Positions 33,774-43,470 are shown, numbered from the stretch's first letter. The stretch: DNA of 64,000 bases from Neoluteolibacter marinus (GCF_014904755.1 NZ_JACZFQ010000100.1:1-64000); one strand, 5' to 3'. Program-made: numbers and translations. The notes: a model not told the origin generated them from the letters alone.

Positions 33774-35516
33774 TCACAATCCCGGCTTCGGCGGCATGAC
33801 CGGCTTTTCCCAGGCCTTTACCCCGGTGAGCTTGGTCTTGCGCTTGAAGATCTTGTCGCCGGCGGTGGCATAAAGCGTCGTCATGTCGGCCCCCGCGAAG
33901 CAGAGGTTTGATGGAAACCGAGCCCCGGGAGGCGCCGGCAGGATCAGGTTCACGCGGCCGGGCTGGTCGAAGATCTGCACGCCGAGCGCGGTGGCGACCA
34001 GCAACCAGCCGTCGCGGGTCATCGCCATGCCGTCGGCCCGGCTGCGCGGATCGGGATCGGCCGGCGGAAGATGGAGGTGATGATAGGGCTGAACGTGCGT
34101 TAGAGAGCCGTCCTTGGCACGGACGGCAGACCAGACGTACCGGCCGCCGGGATCGGCGATCTCGACCCGGCTCTGGTCGGGAGTGAGGATGATGCCGTTC
34201 ACGCCATTGCACTTGTCGGTGCCGAGCACTTTGTCCTGGCCGGGACGAATGATCCACACGGCCTTCTTGTCAGGTTCGGTGGCATAGATGGTGCCGTCGT
34301 GCGCGACCACCAGGTCGTTCGCCTTCAGACCGGAGGCGTGGACCTTCTCCTCCTTGGTCCCGATGTCCCACGAGACGATCTCGCCGCTTCCCGTGCGGCA
34401 GCCATAGAGGCGACCGTCGGGACCGAAGGCGAGGCCGTTGGTTCCGCGCGTGTTCTCCAGGAAGACGGACACCCCGCCATCGGGGGCGATGCGATGGATG
34501 AGGTTCTTCGGGATGTCGGTGAAATAGACGCTGCCATCCGGACCGGGGACCGGCCCCTCGGTGAAGCCGTGACCCTCGCTGACCAGTTGCCAATTTTCGC
34601 CCGGAACCAGCATTTCCTCCGCCCGGCTACGACAGGCGCCGTAGTGAACGTCCACCGGCTGTGGGAAGTCCTTCCACAGCCAGCGCAGCGCCTTGGGCAT
34701 GATCGCGCCACCGTGCTGGTGGGAGTGCTGGCCTTCGCCCCATTCGTGGTTCACCTCGTAGCCGGAGAACACGAGCGCGCGCTCCATCGCCTGGTTCGCC
34801 ATCCACCAGTCGCCGCAGTAGATGTCGTTGTCGTTCGAACCATCCTGCAGGAACACCCGCAGCGGCTTCGGCTCGGTCTTGCGGATCATCGTCGGGATCT
34901 CGTCGCCACCCCGCAGGCCGACGAAGGTGCCGATCATCGAATAGACCCGCCGAAAGGCGTCCGGACGCTGCCAGGCGACATTGAAGGCTGCGATGGCGCC
35001 CGACGAGGCGCCGGAGATGGCCCGGTGATCGGGGTTGTCGCTGAGATTGAAATCCTTCGCCACCTCCGGGATCAGCTCGTCGATCAGGAACCTCGCGTAG
35101 TCCCCGCTGAAGGCATCATATTCGTAGCTGCGGTTGAAACGCGGCTGGCTTTGGTCGTTCGCCGCCGGCACGACGCCGGGATCGACGAACAGCCCGATCG
35201 TCACCGGCATCTCCCCCTTCGCGATCAGGTTGTCGAAGACGATCGGAACCTTGCTGGCACCGCCCTCGTTCACGTAGCTGCCGCCATCCTGGAACACCAT
35301 CAGGCAGGCGGGCTTCGCCGGATCATACTGGGCCGGAACATACGTCCAGTAGGTCCGTTCCGTCCCCGGGTAGACTTTGCTGTTCCTGAAATCGTGCTTC
35401 TCGACCTTGCCCTTCGGCACCCCTTCCTGCCGCACCGACGCGGGATCAACCGGATACGGCCCTTCGGCGAACAAGGGCGTGAGCGTGAGCAGGAATGAGC
35501 AGGCCAGGGTTTTCAT
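33774..35516 (-). CDS. secreted esterase fused to SMP-30/gluconolactonase propeller
   Basis: A 580-residue exported fusion with the signal peptide MKTLACSFLLTLTPLFAEG. The first domain (about 20-290) is an esterase-D-type alpha/beta hydrolase: nucleophile Ser171 in ISGASSGA, acid probably Asp225 or nearby in VFLQDGSND, His in the HSHQHGG region (264-268). The second (about 305-575) is a six-bladed SMP-30 propeller with Glu320 in FTEGPVPGPDG and NGLAFGPDGRLY, the metal-binding lactonase type. The pair could release an ester-linked acid from a sugar and open the resulting lactone; this is inference. An open frame further upstream has no signal-like sequence. It is divergent from the FG-GAP gene. 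Confidence 0.85.
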   Translation of the reverse strand: MKTLACSFLLTLTPLFAEGPYPVDPASVRQEGVPKGKVEKHDFRNSKVYPGTERTYWTYVPAQYDPAKPACLMVFQDGGSYVNEGGASKVPIVFDNLIAKGEMPVTIGLFVDPGVVPAANDQSQPRFNRSYEYDAFSGDYARFLIDELIPEVAKDFNLSDNPDHRAISGASSGAIAAFNVAWQRPDAFRRVYSMIGTFVGLRGGDEIPTMIRKTEPKPLRVFLQDGSNDNDIYCGDWWMANQAMERALVFSGYEVNHEWGEGQHSHQHGGAIMPKALRWLWKDFPQPVDVHYGACRSRAEEMLVPGENWQLVSEGHGFTEGPVPGPDGSVYFTDIPKNLIHRIAPDGGVSVFLENTRGTNGLAFGPDGRLYGCRTGSGEIVSWDIGTKEEKVHASGLKANDLVVAHDGTIYATEPDKKAVWIIRPGQDKVLGTDKCNGVNGIILTPDQSRVEIADPGGRYVWSAVRAKDGSLTHVQPYHHLHLPPADPDPRSRADGMAMTRDGWLLVATALGVQIFDQPGRVNLILPAPPGARFPSNLCFAGADMTTLYATAGDKIFKRKTKLTGVKAWEKPVMPPKPGL

Positions 35517-35613
35517 GGGAACCGATGGGACGTGGCGGGCATCCGTGATCTTTCCTAATGACGCTGTTGGATCGACAAACTTGGGGTATCCAAGTAATTC
35601 GCATTCTCTAATC

Positions 35614-38349
35614 ATGAAATCGCCCGTGCTATTTCCAGGAATTCTGGCGATCCTGCTTTCGATTCTCCCCCTCGCCGCCCAGGTGGCCCGGCCCTTTGCG
35701 GATGGTCGTTTGCTGCCCGCGGGCCAAAACCGGCCGGTGCTGCTGGACGCCGAGGGCACACTGGCGGTGATGGTCCTGCCGACGGGAGGCGGTCTGCCGG
35801 TTGCCACGGCTTGGGAGCGGGACGGGGCCGGGATCTGGTCCCAGACCTACGATTTCGGGCAGTTCCCTTACACCTGTGTCGCGGTCAGCCCGCCCTACAT
35901 CGCTGTCGGCTATCCGGGCCGCATCACGATTTACGAGCGGCTCAGCCCGACGAAATATGTCCTGCTGACCGGGCCGCCCGTCGCTCTGGACGAGATCCCC
36001 CGCAAGATCGACATGGAAGGGACGCGGATCGCGGCAGTCGTCGACAAGCCCTACGACGGGGCGCTGGAAGGCGAAGTCGCCCGCATCTACGACAACAGCG
36101 GCACCTGGAACCTCACCCGGGAACTCGCCATCCTCGCGACCGGTGGTGTCATCATCGGCGGCGACAACAGCGTGATCAACGACCTCGACCTGCAAGGCGA
36201 CCGGCTGGCAATCGCAGCTTCCTCCGAGAATCTCATTGAGATCCACGAACGCAATCAAGGCGGCACGGACGCCTGGGGGACCGTGGCCAGCATCGACGGA
36301 GACCCGGCCAACTGGGACGACCTCGGGCTTTCGCTGGCGCTCGACGGCGACCAGTTGGCCGCTTCCTCGCGCAATGGCGCGGCGGGTGAGATCCAGGCCT
36401 TCAACCGCAACCAAGGCGGCGCGAATGCCTGGGGCCACGCCGCCACCTTGATTGCCGCCAGCAGCGGTGGACCGACCGCATTCCAGCTGACCGCCGACCC
36501 GGCAACCGGTCGGCTCGCGGCACTGGGACCCGGCCAGTTCACCGTCATGGTGCCTTCGGCAACCACGACCCTGAAGGTCTTTGCCACCTCCTCCGGCAGC
36601 TGGATCCAGGAGTATTCCGGGACGGCCGGGCCACTCGCCGGCTACGGGTTCACCCTGCCCGGTCTGGCCCTCAGCGGCAACGACCTGCTGCACGGTCTCG
36701 GCGACGCCACCCCAACCGCATCGTCCTGGGAAGCCTCGATCCACCGCCGCGGCACCGGCGGCGCCAGTGCCTGGGGTTTGGCCCAATCGCTTTCCGGCCC
36801 GGACGCTCCGCTGGCTTTCGGCAGCACGATGGCCGCCCGCGGCCCCGTGGTGGCGGTCGGCATGCCGGACGAAAGCAGCCACGGTGCGCAATCGGGCGCG
36901 GTGATGCTGTGGTGGCAGTTCCCCGCCGCCGACGGTTCCACCTGGCTGCCAGTCGGCCGCTTTGAAGCCCCCAACCCAGGCGCCGGCCAGCGCTTCGGCG
37001 CGTCCCTTTCGCTCCTTCCCGCCGACAGCAGCGGGTCCAGTTTCTGGCTGGCGGTGGGGGCTCCCGGGGAGGATGGCGGGAGCGGCGCGGTTTACCTCCA
37101 TCTGGTCCGGGTGATCGGCAGCGTCCTGGAACCGATCCGCATCGCGCCTGTGGGACTGGACGCGGACGATGCCTTCGGCAGCTCGGTCTCGCTGGCCGGC
37201 GAGACCCGGCTGGCGGTCGGTGCACCGGGTGACGACGAATCGGCGGCGAACGCCGGGGCGGTTTATCTCTTCGAGGAAGATCTCGGTGGCACCCTCAATT
37301 GGGGCCAGCGGGCGAAGCGCCTGATGCCCGCCGGAGAGACCGGCACCGGCTTCGGCACGGCGGTGGCGATGACCACCAATCACCTCGCCGCCACCCGGCC
37401 GGCCGCCGGCTCGACCGGCAAGGTATTCCTCTACGAGCGCTCCACCGGTGGCAGCGACAACTGGGGCCATCTCGCCATCCTCGCGGCCCCGGCCGGGGCG
37501 CCCGCCGGCTTCCCCTCGTCGCTGGCCGCCTCGCCCGAGATCCCCTTCTTCGCGATCGGGGCCACGGCCACCAGCGGCAACGGCCGCGCCTATCTCTACT
37601 TCTTCGATGCGGACACGAACAGCTGGATGCAGGTCTTTGCCACCACTGGCACCGGCGGCGAAGGTCCGAGCTTTGGCAGTTCGATCGCGACCTCACTGGG
37701 CAGGGTCGTGGTCGGAGCCCCGGCCACCGGCAGCGGCGGCACCACCTTCACCTATGGCCTGGTGGGCTCGCCCTTCGTGCTCGGCCTCTATCACAGCGAC
37801 AGCGGTGCGAGCGGCGAAGCCGCCGGGACGGCCGTCGGGGCAAACGGCATCCACAGCTTCATCGGCCTGCCCGGCGCCAGCGACCGCGGCCCGGGAACCG
37901 GCGCGGTCCGGGTGGTCCGTTCCGGATCCTACGAAACCTGGGCCGCCTCGCAGGGAGCGGCCTTCACCGAATGGCTGCCGTCCCAGGACCCGGACGGCGA
38001 CGGCGAGGACAACCTGACCGAGTTCGGGCTCGGCGGCGACCCGATGTCCGCCGCCAGCCGCCCGGCCTTCGCCATGAACCGCACGACCTACGTCAATGGC
38101 AGTACTTCCTGGCCGGCGCTCGAGTGGTCGCCCCCCTCCCTGCCCTACTCCGTCACGCTTCTCCACTACCGCATGAAGGCCAGCACCAACCTGTCGACCT
38201 GGACCGACACCTCGCCCGACGGTGGCGTCGGCTTCGGCGAGCCCGCCGGACGTTTCTACCGCATCGACAAGCCGCGCGAGTTCTTCCGCCTCGACCTGCG
38301 CTACCCGGAAGAGTTCCCGTCGGAGGGCGGGATCATCGTGCTGGAATGA
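35614..38349 (+). CDS. secreted FG-GAP-like beta-propeller protein
   Basis: A 911-residue exported protein with the signal peptide MKSPVLFPGILAILLSILPLAAQ. Propeller-type repeats of the FG-GAP style run across most of the chain: FGSSVSLAGETRLAVGAPGD is the clearest, with LALDGDQLAASSRNGAAGE and others. These repeats recur about every 60-80 residues. Near the end is DPDGDGEDNLTEFGLGGDP, a calcium-loop-like motif, then a beta-rich tail with MKASTNLSTWTDTSPDGG and FFRLDLR. That tail is similar in style to those of the LamG and beta-helix proteins. A short hairpin, CTTGG with CCAAG (35580-35594), precedes the start. Surface binding is inferred; no enzyme motif is seen. Confidence 0.75.
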   Translation: MKSPVLFPGILAILLSILPLAAQVARPFADGRLLPAGQNRPVLLDAEGTLAVMVLPTGGGLPVATAWERDGAGIWSQTYDFGQFPYTCVAVSPPYIAVGYPGRITIYERLSPTKYVLLTGPPVALDEIPRKIDMEGTRIAAVVDKPYDGALEGEVARIYDNSGTWNLTRELAILATGGVIIGGDNSVINDLDLQGDRLAIAASSENLIEIHERNQGGTDAWGTVASIDGDPANWDDLGLSLALDGDQLAASSRNGAAGEIQAFNRNQGGANAWGHAATLIAASSGGPTAFQLTADPATGRLAALGPGQFTVMVPSATTTLKVFATSSGSWIQEYSGTAGPLAGYGFTLPGLALSGNDLLHGLGDATPTASSWEASIHRRGTGGASAWGLAQSLSGPDAPLAFGSTMAARGPVVAVGMPDESSHGAQSGAVMLWWQFPAADGSTWLPVGRFEAPNPGAGQRFGASLSLLPADSSGSSFWLAVGAPGEDGGSGAVYLHLVRVIGSVLEPIRIAPVGLDADDAFGSSVSLAGETRLAVGAPGDDESAANAGAVYLFEEDLGGTLNWGQRAKRLMPAGETGTGFGTAVAMTTNHLAATRPAAGSTGKVFLYERSTGGSDNWGHLAILAAPAGAPAGFPSSLAASPEIPFFAIGATATSGNGRAYLYFFDADTNSWMQVFATTGTGGEGPSFGSSIATSLGRVVVGAPATGSGGTTFTYGLVGSPFVLGLYHSDSGASGEAAGTAVGANGIHSFIGLPGASDRGPGTGAVRVVRSGSYETWAASQGAAFTEWLPSQDPDGDGEDNLTEFGLGGDPMSAASRPAFAMNRTTYVNGSTSWPALEWSPPSLPYSVTLLHYRMKASTNLSTWTDTSPDGGVGFGEPAGRFYRIDKPREFFRLDLRYPEEFPSEGGIIVLE

Positions 38350-38350
38350 G

Positions 38351-39190
38351 CTAATCGACCAGCCTCATCCCCTCGTCGGAGAGCTCGATCCTGCGCTTCT
38401 TGAAAAGCGCGCCGGCCGCTTGTTTGAAGGCCTTCTTGCTCACCCCGAGGGCCTTGTGGATCTCCTCGGCCGGGCTCTTGTCACTGAGTGCCCAGAAGCC
38501 ACTACGGGCCTTGAGTTCCTCCTCGATGCGCGTCTCCAGGTCATCGATCCGCGCCCGGCCGGGCGGGTAGAGGGAAAGGTCGATCTTGCCGTCGGGGCGG
38601 ACCTGGACGACGTAGCCCTTGGTCTTCTCCCCGGCACGCAGTCGGCGGAAGACCTCGTTGGCGAAGAGCACGCCGCCGTGCTTGCCATCGACGATCGCCT
38701 TGTAGCCGAGCTCGGTTTTACCGTAGAGCATCAGCTCGACCTCCTGCCCTTCCTGGTACCTGCCGGCGGGCGCCGGTCCCAGGAACTTGTTGAGCCGCCG
38801 CGTGGCGACGATGCGGCCGCTGGCTTCGTCGACGTGCACATGAACGACATAGGACTTGCCGGGCTCGAGCCGCTCCTTCTGCTCGCGGAAGGGCAGCAGC
38901 AGGTCCTTCGGCAAGCCCCAGTCGAGGAAAGCCCCGACGCCGGTGATGGCGAGGCATTCGAGGTAGGCGAAGTTCCCGGGCATCACCCCCGGATGCTTCA
39001 TCGTTGCCACCGGCCGGTCTTCCGAATCGTGGTAGAGGAAGACCTCGACCTCGCCGCCGATCTGCCACTTCACGGGCATTTCACGCCGCGGCAGCAGCAC
39101 CTCGCCCAGCTCGTCGCCGGCATCGAGGAAGAGACCGAAGGGTTGCTCGCGGAGGATGGTCAGGGAGGCGCGTTCGCCGATGTGGGCCAT
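38351..39190 (-). CDS. CvfB/YitL-family S1 RNA-binding protein
   Basis: A 279-residue cytosolic protein of the CvfB type, with S1-like modules followed by a winged helix. The opening (LTILREQPFGLFLDAGDELGEVLLP) and GAFLDWGLPKDLLLPFREQ are characteristic. The later SYVVHVHVDEASGRIVATRRLNKF (split by turns) and a C-terminal winged helix (about 215-279, KALGVSKKAFKQAAGALFKKRRI) complete the plan. CvfB proteins bind RNA and influence virulence genes in Staphylococcus; their role here is not known. It faces the FG-GAP gene with 1 base between the stops. Confidence 0.88.
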   Translation of the reverse strand: MAHIGERASLTILREQPFGLFLDAGDELGEVLLPRREMPVKWQIGGEVEVFLYHDSEDRPVATMKHPGVMPGNFAYLECLAITGVGAFLDWGLPKDLLLPFREQKERLEPGKSYVVHVHVDEASGRIVATRRLNKFLGPAPAGRYQEGQEVELMLYGKTELGYKAIVDGKHGGVLFANEVFRRLRAGEKTKGYVVQVRPDGKIDLSLYPPGRARIDDLETRIEEELKARSGFWALSDKSPAEEIHKALGVSKKAFKQAAGALFKKRRIELSDEGMRLVD

Positions 39191-39641
39191 GGCGGAAGGC
39201 TTGGGGAAAAGCCAGGCCGCGTCGATGACGATTCACCCCGTGATGCCGGGAAACAGCCAGGCCGGACTCGCCTCGCGACTCGGATATCGCTGGAGGTCAT
39301 GAAATTGCCCCCTGTCGCGCTTTTGCTTTCCTTACAGACCACCCTCAGGTGGCGACGCTCGGCGAGCTTGGCAGAAGGAACGTTCGCACCCTTACCGACG
39401 GTTCCCTAGGTCGAAACCGACGGAAGTCCACGGGCCCAGATCCCAGTGGCCAGCGGACGAACCAAGGACCATACCCGGACCTGAACCCGTTCAAGCTGTT
39501 GCGGATGGAATATGACGAGATTCAAGAGCAATGCGTCGAGGTCCGCTCCATGGAAAGCATGACACACGGGATTCAAACGCCATGACTTCATGGTGCATTC
39601 AGCGGGCGAGCGAAAGGATCATGACTACAGAGGAATGAAGA
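39191..39641. other. intergenic stretch without a supported gene
   Basis: A gap of 451 bases. Short frames exist on both strands (39349-39585 and 39406-39591) but none has a signal, a family or a ribosome site that supports it. From about 39500 onward the sequence looks richer in A and T than the surroundings, and this continues into the next gene. It holds no clear hairpin or repeat. Confidence 0.5.
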
Positions 39642-40400
39642 TCAATTGACACGCTTCCATTTGACCCCTGCAGGATTGGTCATCATTTTAAAATCAGGAC
39701 CAAACTTCCAATCTTCCTCCTTATCAAATGTTATCATTACCTTGCTGCCGCCATCATACCTCCAATTCATTGTTCTTCCCCATGATCCCTTCGCTGTTCC
39801 GTCCTTATTGAAAGTGATGGTGGCTCCATCATCGGTGTTCTTCCATTTGGTGTCGTACAGCATTGAAGCTGGAGGCGCCGCCTTACCGGTCAAGGCGGCG
39901 ATCGTTTGATCAATTACGCCGATTTGTTCGCTTACGATCTTGGCCTCTTCAATCTTGTCCTCTTTGGTGAGGCGGATCACAAAGGCCTCCACTTCGGCCC
40001 GATGCTTTTTCCATGCGATGGCCCGGGGAGCTTTCAAGGCAGTCAGGATTCTTTCGCGCTCGGCAAGGTAGAGCTTGCCGAGTCTTGCGATTTCGGGATC
40101 GGCGGAGGTGCCGGTGGGAAGGTTCTCGGCAGAAAAGGACTCGAGTGCGGCATCAGCTTCGATGACGTTTTTGAGTTCTCCTGCAGCTTGGGCCGCTGCC
40201 CTGCGCCTCACAATGGCAGCCCTGTAATTGTCGCCGAGTTTGGTGAGCGGTTGGTCGACGGCGGCAAGCGCGTCTTCATGGATTTGGACCATCACGTCAT
40301 ATTCCAGGCCGTCGGCGGCGGGCAGGTCGCTGATGTCCGCAACGGCTGGAAAAGCAAGGAGGCAACCGAGGACTTGGCGCACGAGGTGGCGGACTATCAT
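39642..40400 (-). CDS. small exported helical protein, unknown
   Basis: A 252-residue protein with a likely signal peptide (MIVRHLVRQVLGCLLAFPAVAD). The middle (about 40-160) is helical and charged (NYRAAIVRRRAAAQAAGEL, EAFVIRLTKEDKIEEAKIVSEQ). The C-terminus is a small beta domain with WKNTDDGATITFNKDGTAKG, NWRYDGGSKVMITF and GVKWKRVN, like the single-sheet wing found in some exported verrucomicrobial proteins. The function is unknown. The coding region looks less GC-rich than its neighbours. The 258 bases before its start hold nothing I can support. Confidence 0.6.
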   Translation of the reverse strand: MIVRHLVRQVLGCLLAFPAVADISDLPAADGLEYDVMVQIHEDALAAVDQPLTKLGDNYRAAIVRRRAAAQAAGELKNVIEADAALESFSAENLPTGTSADPEIARLGKLYLAERERILTALKAPRAIAWKKHRAEVEAFVIRLTKEDKIEEAKIVSEQIGVIDQTIAALTGKAAPPASMLYDTKWKNTDDGATITFNKDGTAKGSWGRTMNWRYDGGSKVMITFDKEEDWKFGPDFKMMTNPAGVKWKRVN

Positions 40401-40658
40401 GGTTCAAATGAAGTTATTGGAGACGGCTCATTCCGAGGGGACGAAAGAATCGGCCCGGATGAAATGGGTCGATCCACGCCATTCGGCACTCCCGTCAAGA
40501 AAGAAGGGCATTACCGTGTTTACCGGGTCGCCTTACTCCACCGTCCGATGTCTGTCAATTCTGTGACCGCTCGCCAAGATTCACCGGAACGCTACATCAC
40601 GTCATTGGGAATTCAGCAGGATTCCCCCATCTGGGCGCCTCGTTTTGATTCGTTTGAT

Positions 40659-41222
40659 TCAAAGGAGCTTCCGCTTCTTCGGGTTGCGTTTCTTGCCGCC
40701 GAAGACGACCTCCTTGATATCGAAGGCCTCGGGGTCGTATTCACCGCGATACCAGCCGATCTGTCCGGTCAGCGCTTCCATGTATTGGAATGCTCCACCG
40801 AAATCTTCCGGCGGGCAGGCGCGGGCACCATCGATCATCACGGCTCCCTCGTCGTCGCCTTCCTCCTTTTTCTCGAAGACGATCTCGTGCAGCCAGTCCT
40901 CGGCGAAGTCGTAGCGGTAGAGGATGCGGATCGGCAGGCGCTTCTTCCCGATGAACTCGGCGACGGTGAGCTTCAGTTCGTCCTGGAACTCGCCGCCCTT
41001 GGGCACCTGGTCGGCGAGGCCGACCGGGCCGATGACGTCGGTCAATCGTTTGCCCTTGCCGTGGCGGAACTCGTGCGGGTGCTTGTTTTCCCAGCCCATC
41101 GCATCCTGGATGGCGTCGTTGAGCTGGAGGAAGGTGAACGACGCCGGCACCGACAGGCGCCGCCAGATCTGCGGGGTGATCTGGTAGAGGAAAACCTTGA
41201 TGACGAAGCGCGGCTGGGACAT
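40659..41222 (-). CDS. plasmid pRiA4b ORF-3-like protein
   Basis: A 187-residue cytosolic protein that matches the pRiA4b ORF-3 family in its hallmarks: YQITPQIWRRLSVPASFTFL, then QLNDAIQDAMGWENKHPHEF near residues 15-50, a central YRYDFAEDWLHEIVFEK and a late CPPEDFGGAFQYMEAL. Members are sometimes annotated as IS1096 passenger proteins, but no transposase is near. Function is unknown. ATG 41222 begins MSQPRFVIKVF; the frame upstream is low-quality. The C-terminus is strongly basic (GGKKRNPKKRKLL). Confidence 0.85.
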   Translation of the reverse strand: MSQPRFVIKVFLYQITPQIWRRLSVPASFTFLQLNDAIQDAMGWENKHPHEFRHGKGKRLTDVIGPVGLADQVPKGGEFQDELKLTVAEFIGKKRLPIRILYRYDFAEDWLHEIVFEKKEEGDDEGAVMIDGARACPPEDFGGAFQYMEALTGQIGWYRGEYDPEAFDIKEVVFGGKKRNPKKRKLL

Positions 41223-41271
41223 GCGGCGAGCATAGGTAGCGCGGCAAGAGCCCTGCAAACCCGAAGAACGC

Positions 41272-43470
41272 TCATTCCGCGGCTTCGACGTGGACCCGCA
41301 GGCTCGTCCGCGGGGTGCCGTCGGCAAGCCATTGGCGGTAGCTCAGGCCCTTGAGCCGGTCCGCGGCCTGGGCGAGCTTCTCGCGATTCTCCTCGCTGGC
41401 GAGTCCCTTCACCGCATCCGGCGCGTCCCCGGCTAGCCCCTCGGCCTCGGCTTCATTGCGCTGATAGAGGTCGCGGAGCCATTGCCGGACCGGCTCGAAG
41501 TCGATCTCGACGATCATCCCCGTTTCCCCGCCCTCGCTGGCAGCGGCCATCGACTTCGAGAAGCCGCCGGCCATCGACCGCGAGGTACCGAGCATCCACA
41601 GCTCGTCGTTCAGCGTCACGCCCGGCAGGAAATCTCCACCGATGAACGGCAAGGGCGGATACCAGGTGACGAGCCCGTTCGACTCCACGGATTGCGGCAG
41701 GATCAGCGGCAGCTCTTCCCCGGAAAGTTCGGACGCCCAGGCGGTGAGCCCCTTCCAGCGCTCGGCGAGCGACGTGCCGGCGGCATCGAGTTTCGCGCGA
41801 TCCGTCACCGGCCGGGCGACGATGAAGCGCGGCACCTTGGCGTCCTTCAGGGTTTCCTCGGACAGCCCGGGCACCGGCGGCATTTCCCCTTTGAAATCCA
41901 CCACCACGGCAATCTCGTCGCCCACCCCGGCGCGGAACTCCTCGCGATATGTGCGGTTGAATCCGCGGACCTCCTCCATCAGGCGCGGGACCACGCCTTC
42001 GGGGATCATCGCGGTGACCTCGCCGGCGTTCGCCTTGATTTCTTCATAAGTGGCATCGGCCAGCAGCCCGAACTGCTCGACCTGGCGCCAGCCGAGATCC
42101 TTGCGATCGCGCTTCTGAACCCAATGGGCGCGGATCGCCGGCTCCTGCGAGCTCGCCGCATCGGTCATCTTCAGCGGCGTCTCGTAGTCGAGATCGGGAT
42201 TCGGCCAGCCGCCACGCGACTCCAGGCGCCAGCCGTCGTCCTGCATGAAAACCGCCGACCAGGCCGAGGCGTCGCGCCGTGCGAGCTCCCGGCCGGTTGA
42301 AGCGATGCCCGACAACAGGTCGCGGAAGACGCGCTGTTCGCGGACCGGCGGCCGGACCGCCGCGGACAAGGCGTCCCAGTAGTCGGAGGTGTCCAGCCAC
42401 GGCAGCGCCGCCCGGACCATCGGCTCGGACAAGTAGATCACGGTGCCCGGGTCCTTGTCGAAGTCGCTGGTCCAGGTCAGGTCCGGGGTGGCCGCCAGCG
42501 ATGCCTCCGGCGTTCCGGCCAGTTGGAATCCCTCCGCGCCGTTGCCGAGGTAGAGAACGACGCGACCATCGACCGTTCCCGCCGCAACGGTGAACTTCAC
42601 GTTTTCCAGCGCGGTCAGGAGACGCTCCATCTGTTCAGGGGAAATCATCTCCAAGGCTTCCGCCCCGGCCCCTTGGGCGGCGATCTCCGCGCGGATCTTG
42701 GTCAGGAACTCCTCGAAGACGTCGCTGCCCGCAATCTCGATTCCGGCAAGTTCGCAGCCGCATGCCTCGAAGTTCACTTCGCGGATTTCCGATGTTTCCC
42801 CGGAGTCCGAGCGGATGCCCTTCACCAGGGTATCGCGGCATTCCTCCAACTTCGCCGCATCCGGCCTCCAGCCCATCACCACGGCGGGCACGCGGAGTTG
42901 CGAATCCTTCTCCAGCACCGACACCCACCTGTCCAGGAGGTCCCCGGATAGCCCGTCCTCCAGTTCGGAGAGGTCGAATTCCTTGTCGGCCGCCATGTCC
43001 AGCATCTGCCCGATGGCAAAACCACCCCACGCCGCCGACAGCTCGCGATAGCTCGCCCCGACCATCTGCAACTGCCCGGCCGTCCCGGGACCGACGAAGA
43101 CGAACCATTCATCCCCCACATAGCCGGCCATGTCTGCGAGCAGATCCCCGGCGGGCTCTTCGGCGTCCTCCAGTGGCTCCGGCGCCTCCGCATCAGGGTC
43201 CCCGAGCACGATAGTTTGCCGCTCAATGATCCCGATGGTTTCCAGCGTATCGGAAAGCCCGTTCAACCAGTCGGCCGCCCCGTAGCCGGCCACGAACAAA
43301 TCGGCGTCGGCGGGAACCCGCGTGGCAAATCCGAGATGCGTCGCCACGGCGGGAAGCACGGCCTGTGCCTCCTCCACCGCGGGCACCTCCGCGCTCCCGG
43401 AGCTCTCTTTCTTTCCGCAGCCCGCCAAACAGCCGGCGATGATCGCCACCCCGAAAAAACTTCTCGTCAT
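41272..43470 (-). CDS. large lipoprotein, unknown
   Basis: A 732-residue exported lipoprotein. The N-terminus is MTRSFFGVAIIAGCLAGCGKK, with the lipobox LAGC and the modified Cys at 18. The mature protein is acidic and mixed helix/strand with no motif that I recognise. A pattern like HLGFATRVPADADLFVAGYG and later SRSMAGGFSKSM hints at a repeated substructure, similar in style to uncharacterised large lipoproteins of this phylum. It is the last of a minus-strand run (VTT, CorC-like, FmdB, rpsN). Outer-membrane or periplasmic placement is inferred. Confidence 0.6.
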   Translation of the reverse strand: MTRSFFGVAIIAGCLAGCGKKESSGSAEVPAVEEAQAVLPAVATHLGFATRVPADADLFVAGYGAADWLNGLSDTLETIGIIERQTIVLGDPDAEAPEPLEDAEEPAGDLLADMAGYVGDEWFVFVGPGTAGQLQMVGASYRELSAAWGGFAIGQMLDMAADKEFDLSELEDGLSGDLLDRWVSVLEKDSQLRVPAVVMGWRPDAAKLEECRDTLVKGIRSDSGETSEIREVNFEACGCELAGIEIAGSDVFEEFLTKIRAEIAAQGAGAEALEMISPEQMERLLTALENVKFTVAAGTVDGRVVLYLGNGAEGFQLAGTPEASLAATPDLTWTSDFDKDPGTVIYLSEPMVRAALPWLDTSDYWDALSAAVRPPVREQRVFRDLLSGIASTGRELARRDASAWSAVFMQDDGWRLESRGGWPNPDLDYETPLKMTDAASSQEPAIRAHWVQKRDRKDLGWRQVEQFGLLADATYEEIKANAGEVTAMIPEGVVPRLMEEVRGFNRTYREEFRAGVGDEIAVVVDFKGEMPPVPGLSEETLKDAKVPRFIVARPVTDRAKLDAAGTSLAERWKGLTAWASELSGEELPLILPQSVESNGLVTWYPPLPFIGGDFLPGVTLNDELWMLGTSRSMAGGFSKSMAAASEGGETGMIVEIDFEPVRQWLRDLYQRNEAEAEGLAGDAPDAVKGLASEENREKLAQAADRLKGLSYRQWLADGTPRTSLRVHVEAAE

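Noticed and set aside
39349-39591. Short open frames on both strands in the gap after CvfB
   Set aside because: No ribosome site, signal or recognisable family; length is within chance for this GC content.
40401-40658. A possible fragment of a small protein on the plus strand (MKLLETAHSEG and onward)
   Set aside because: It continues an antisense shadow frame of the exported protein and shows no family pattern.
40659-41222. A mobile element, because the family is sometimes named after IS1096
   Set aside because: No transposase, terminal repeats or target duplication are present; the gene is a stand-alone family member.
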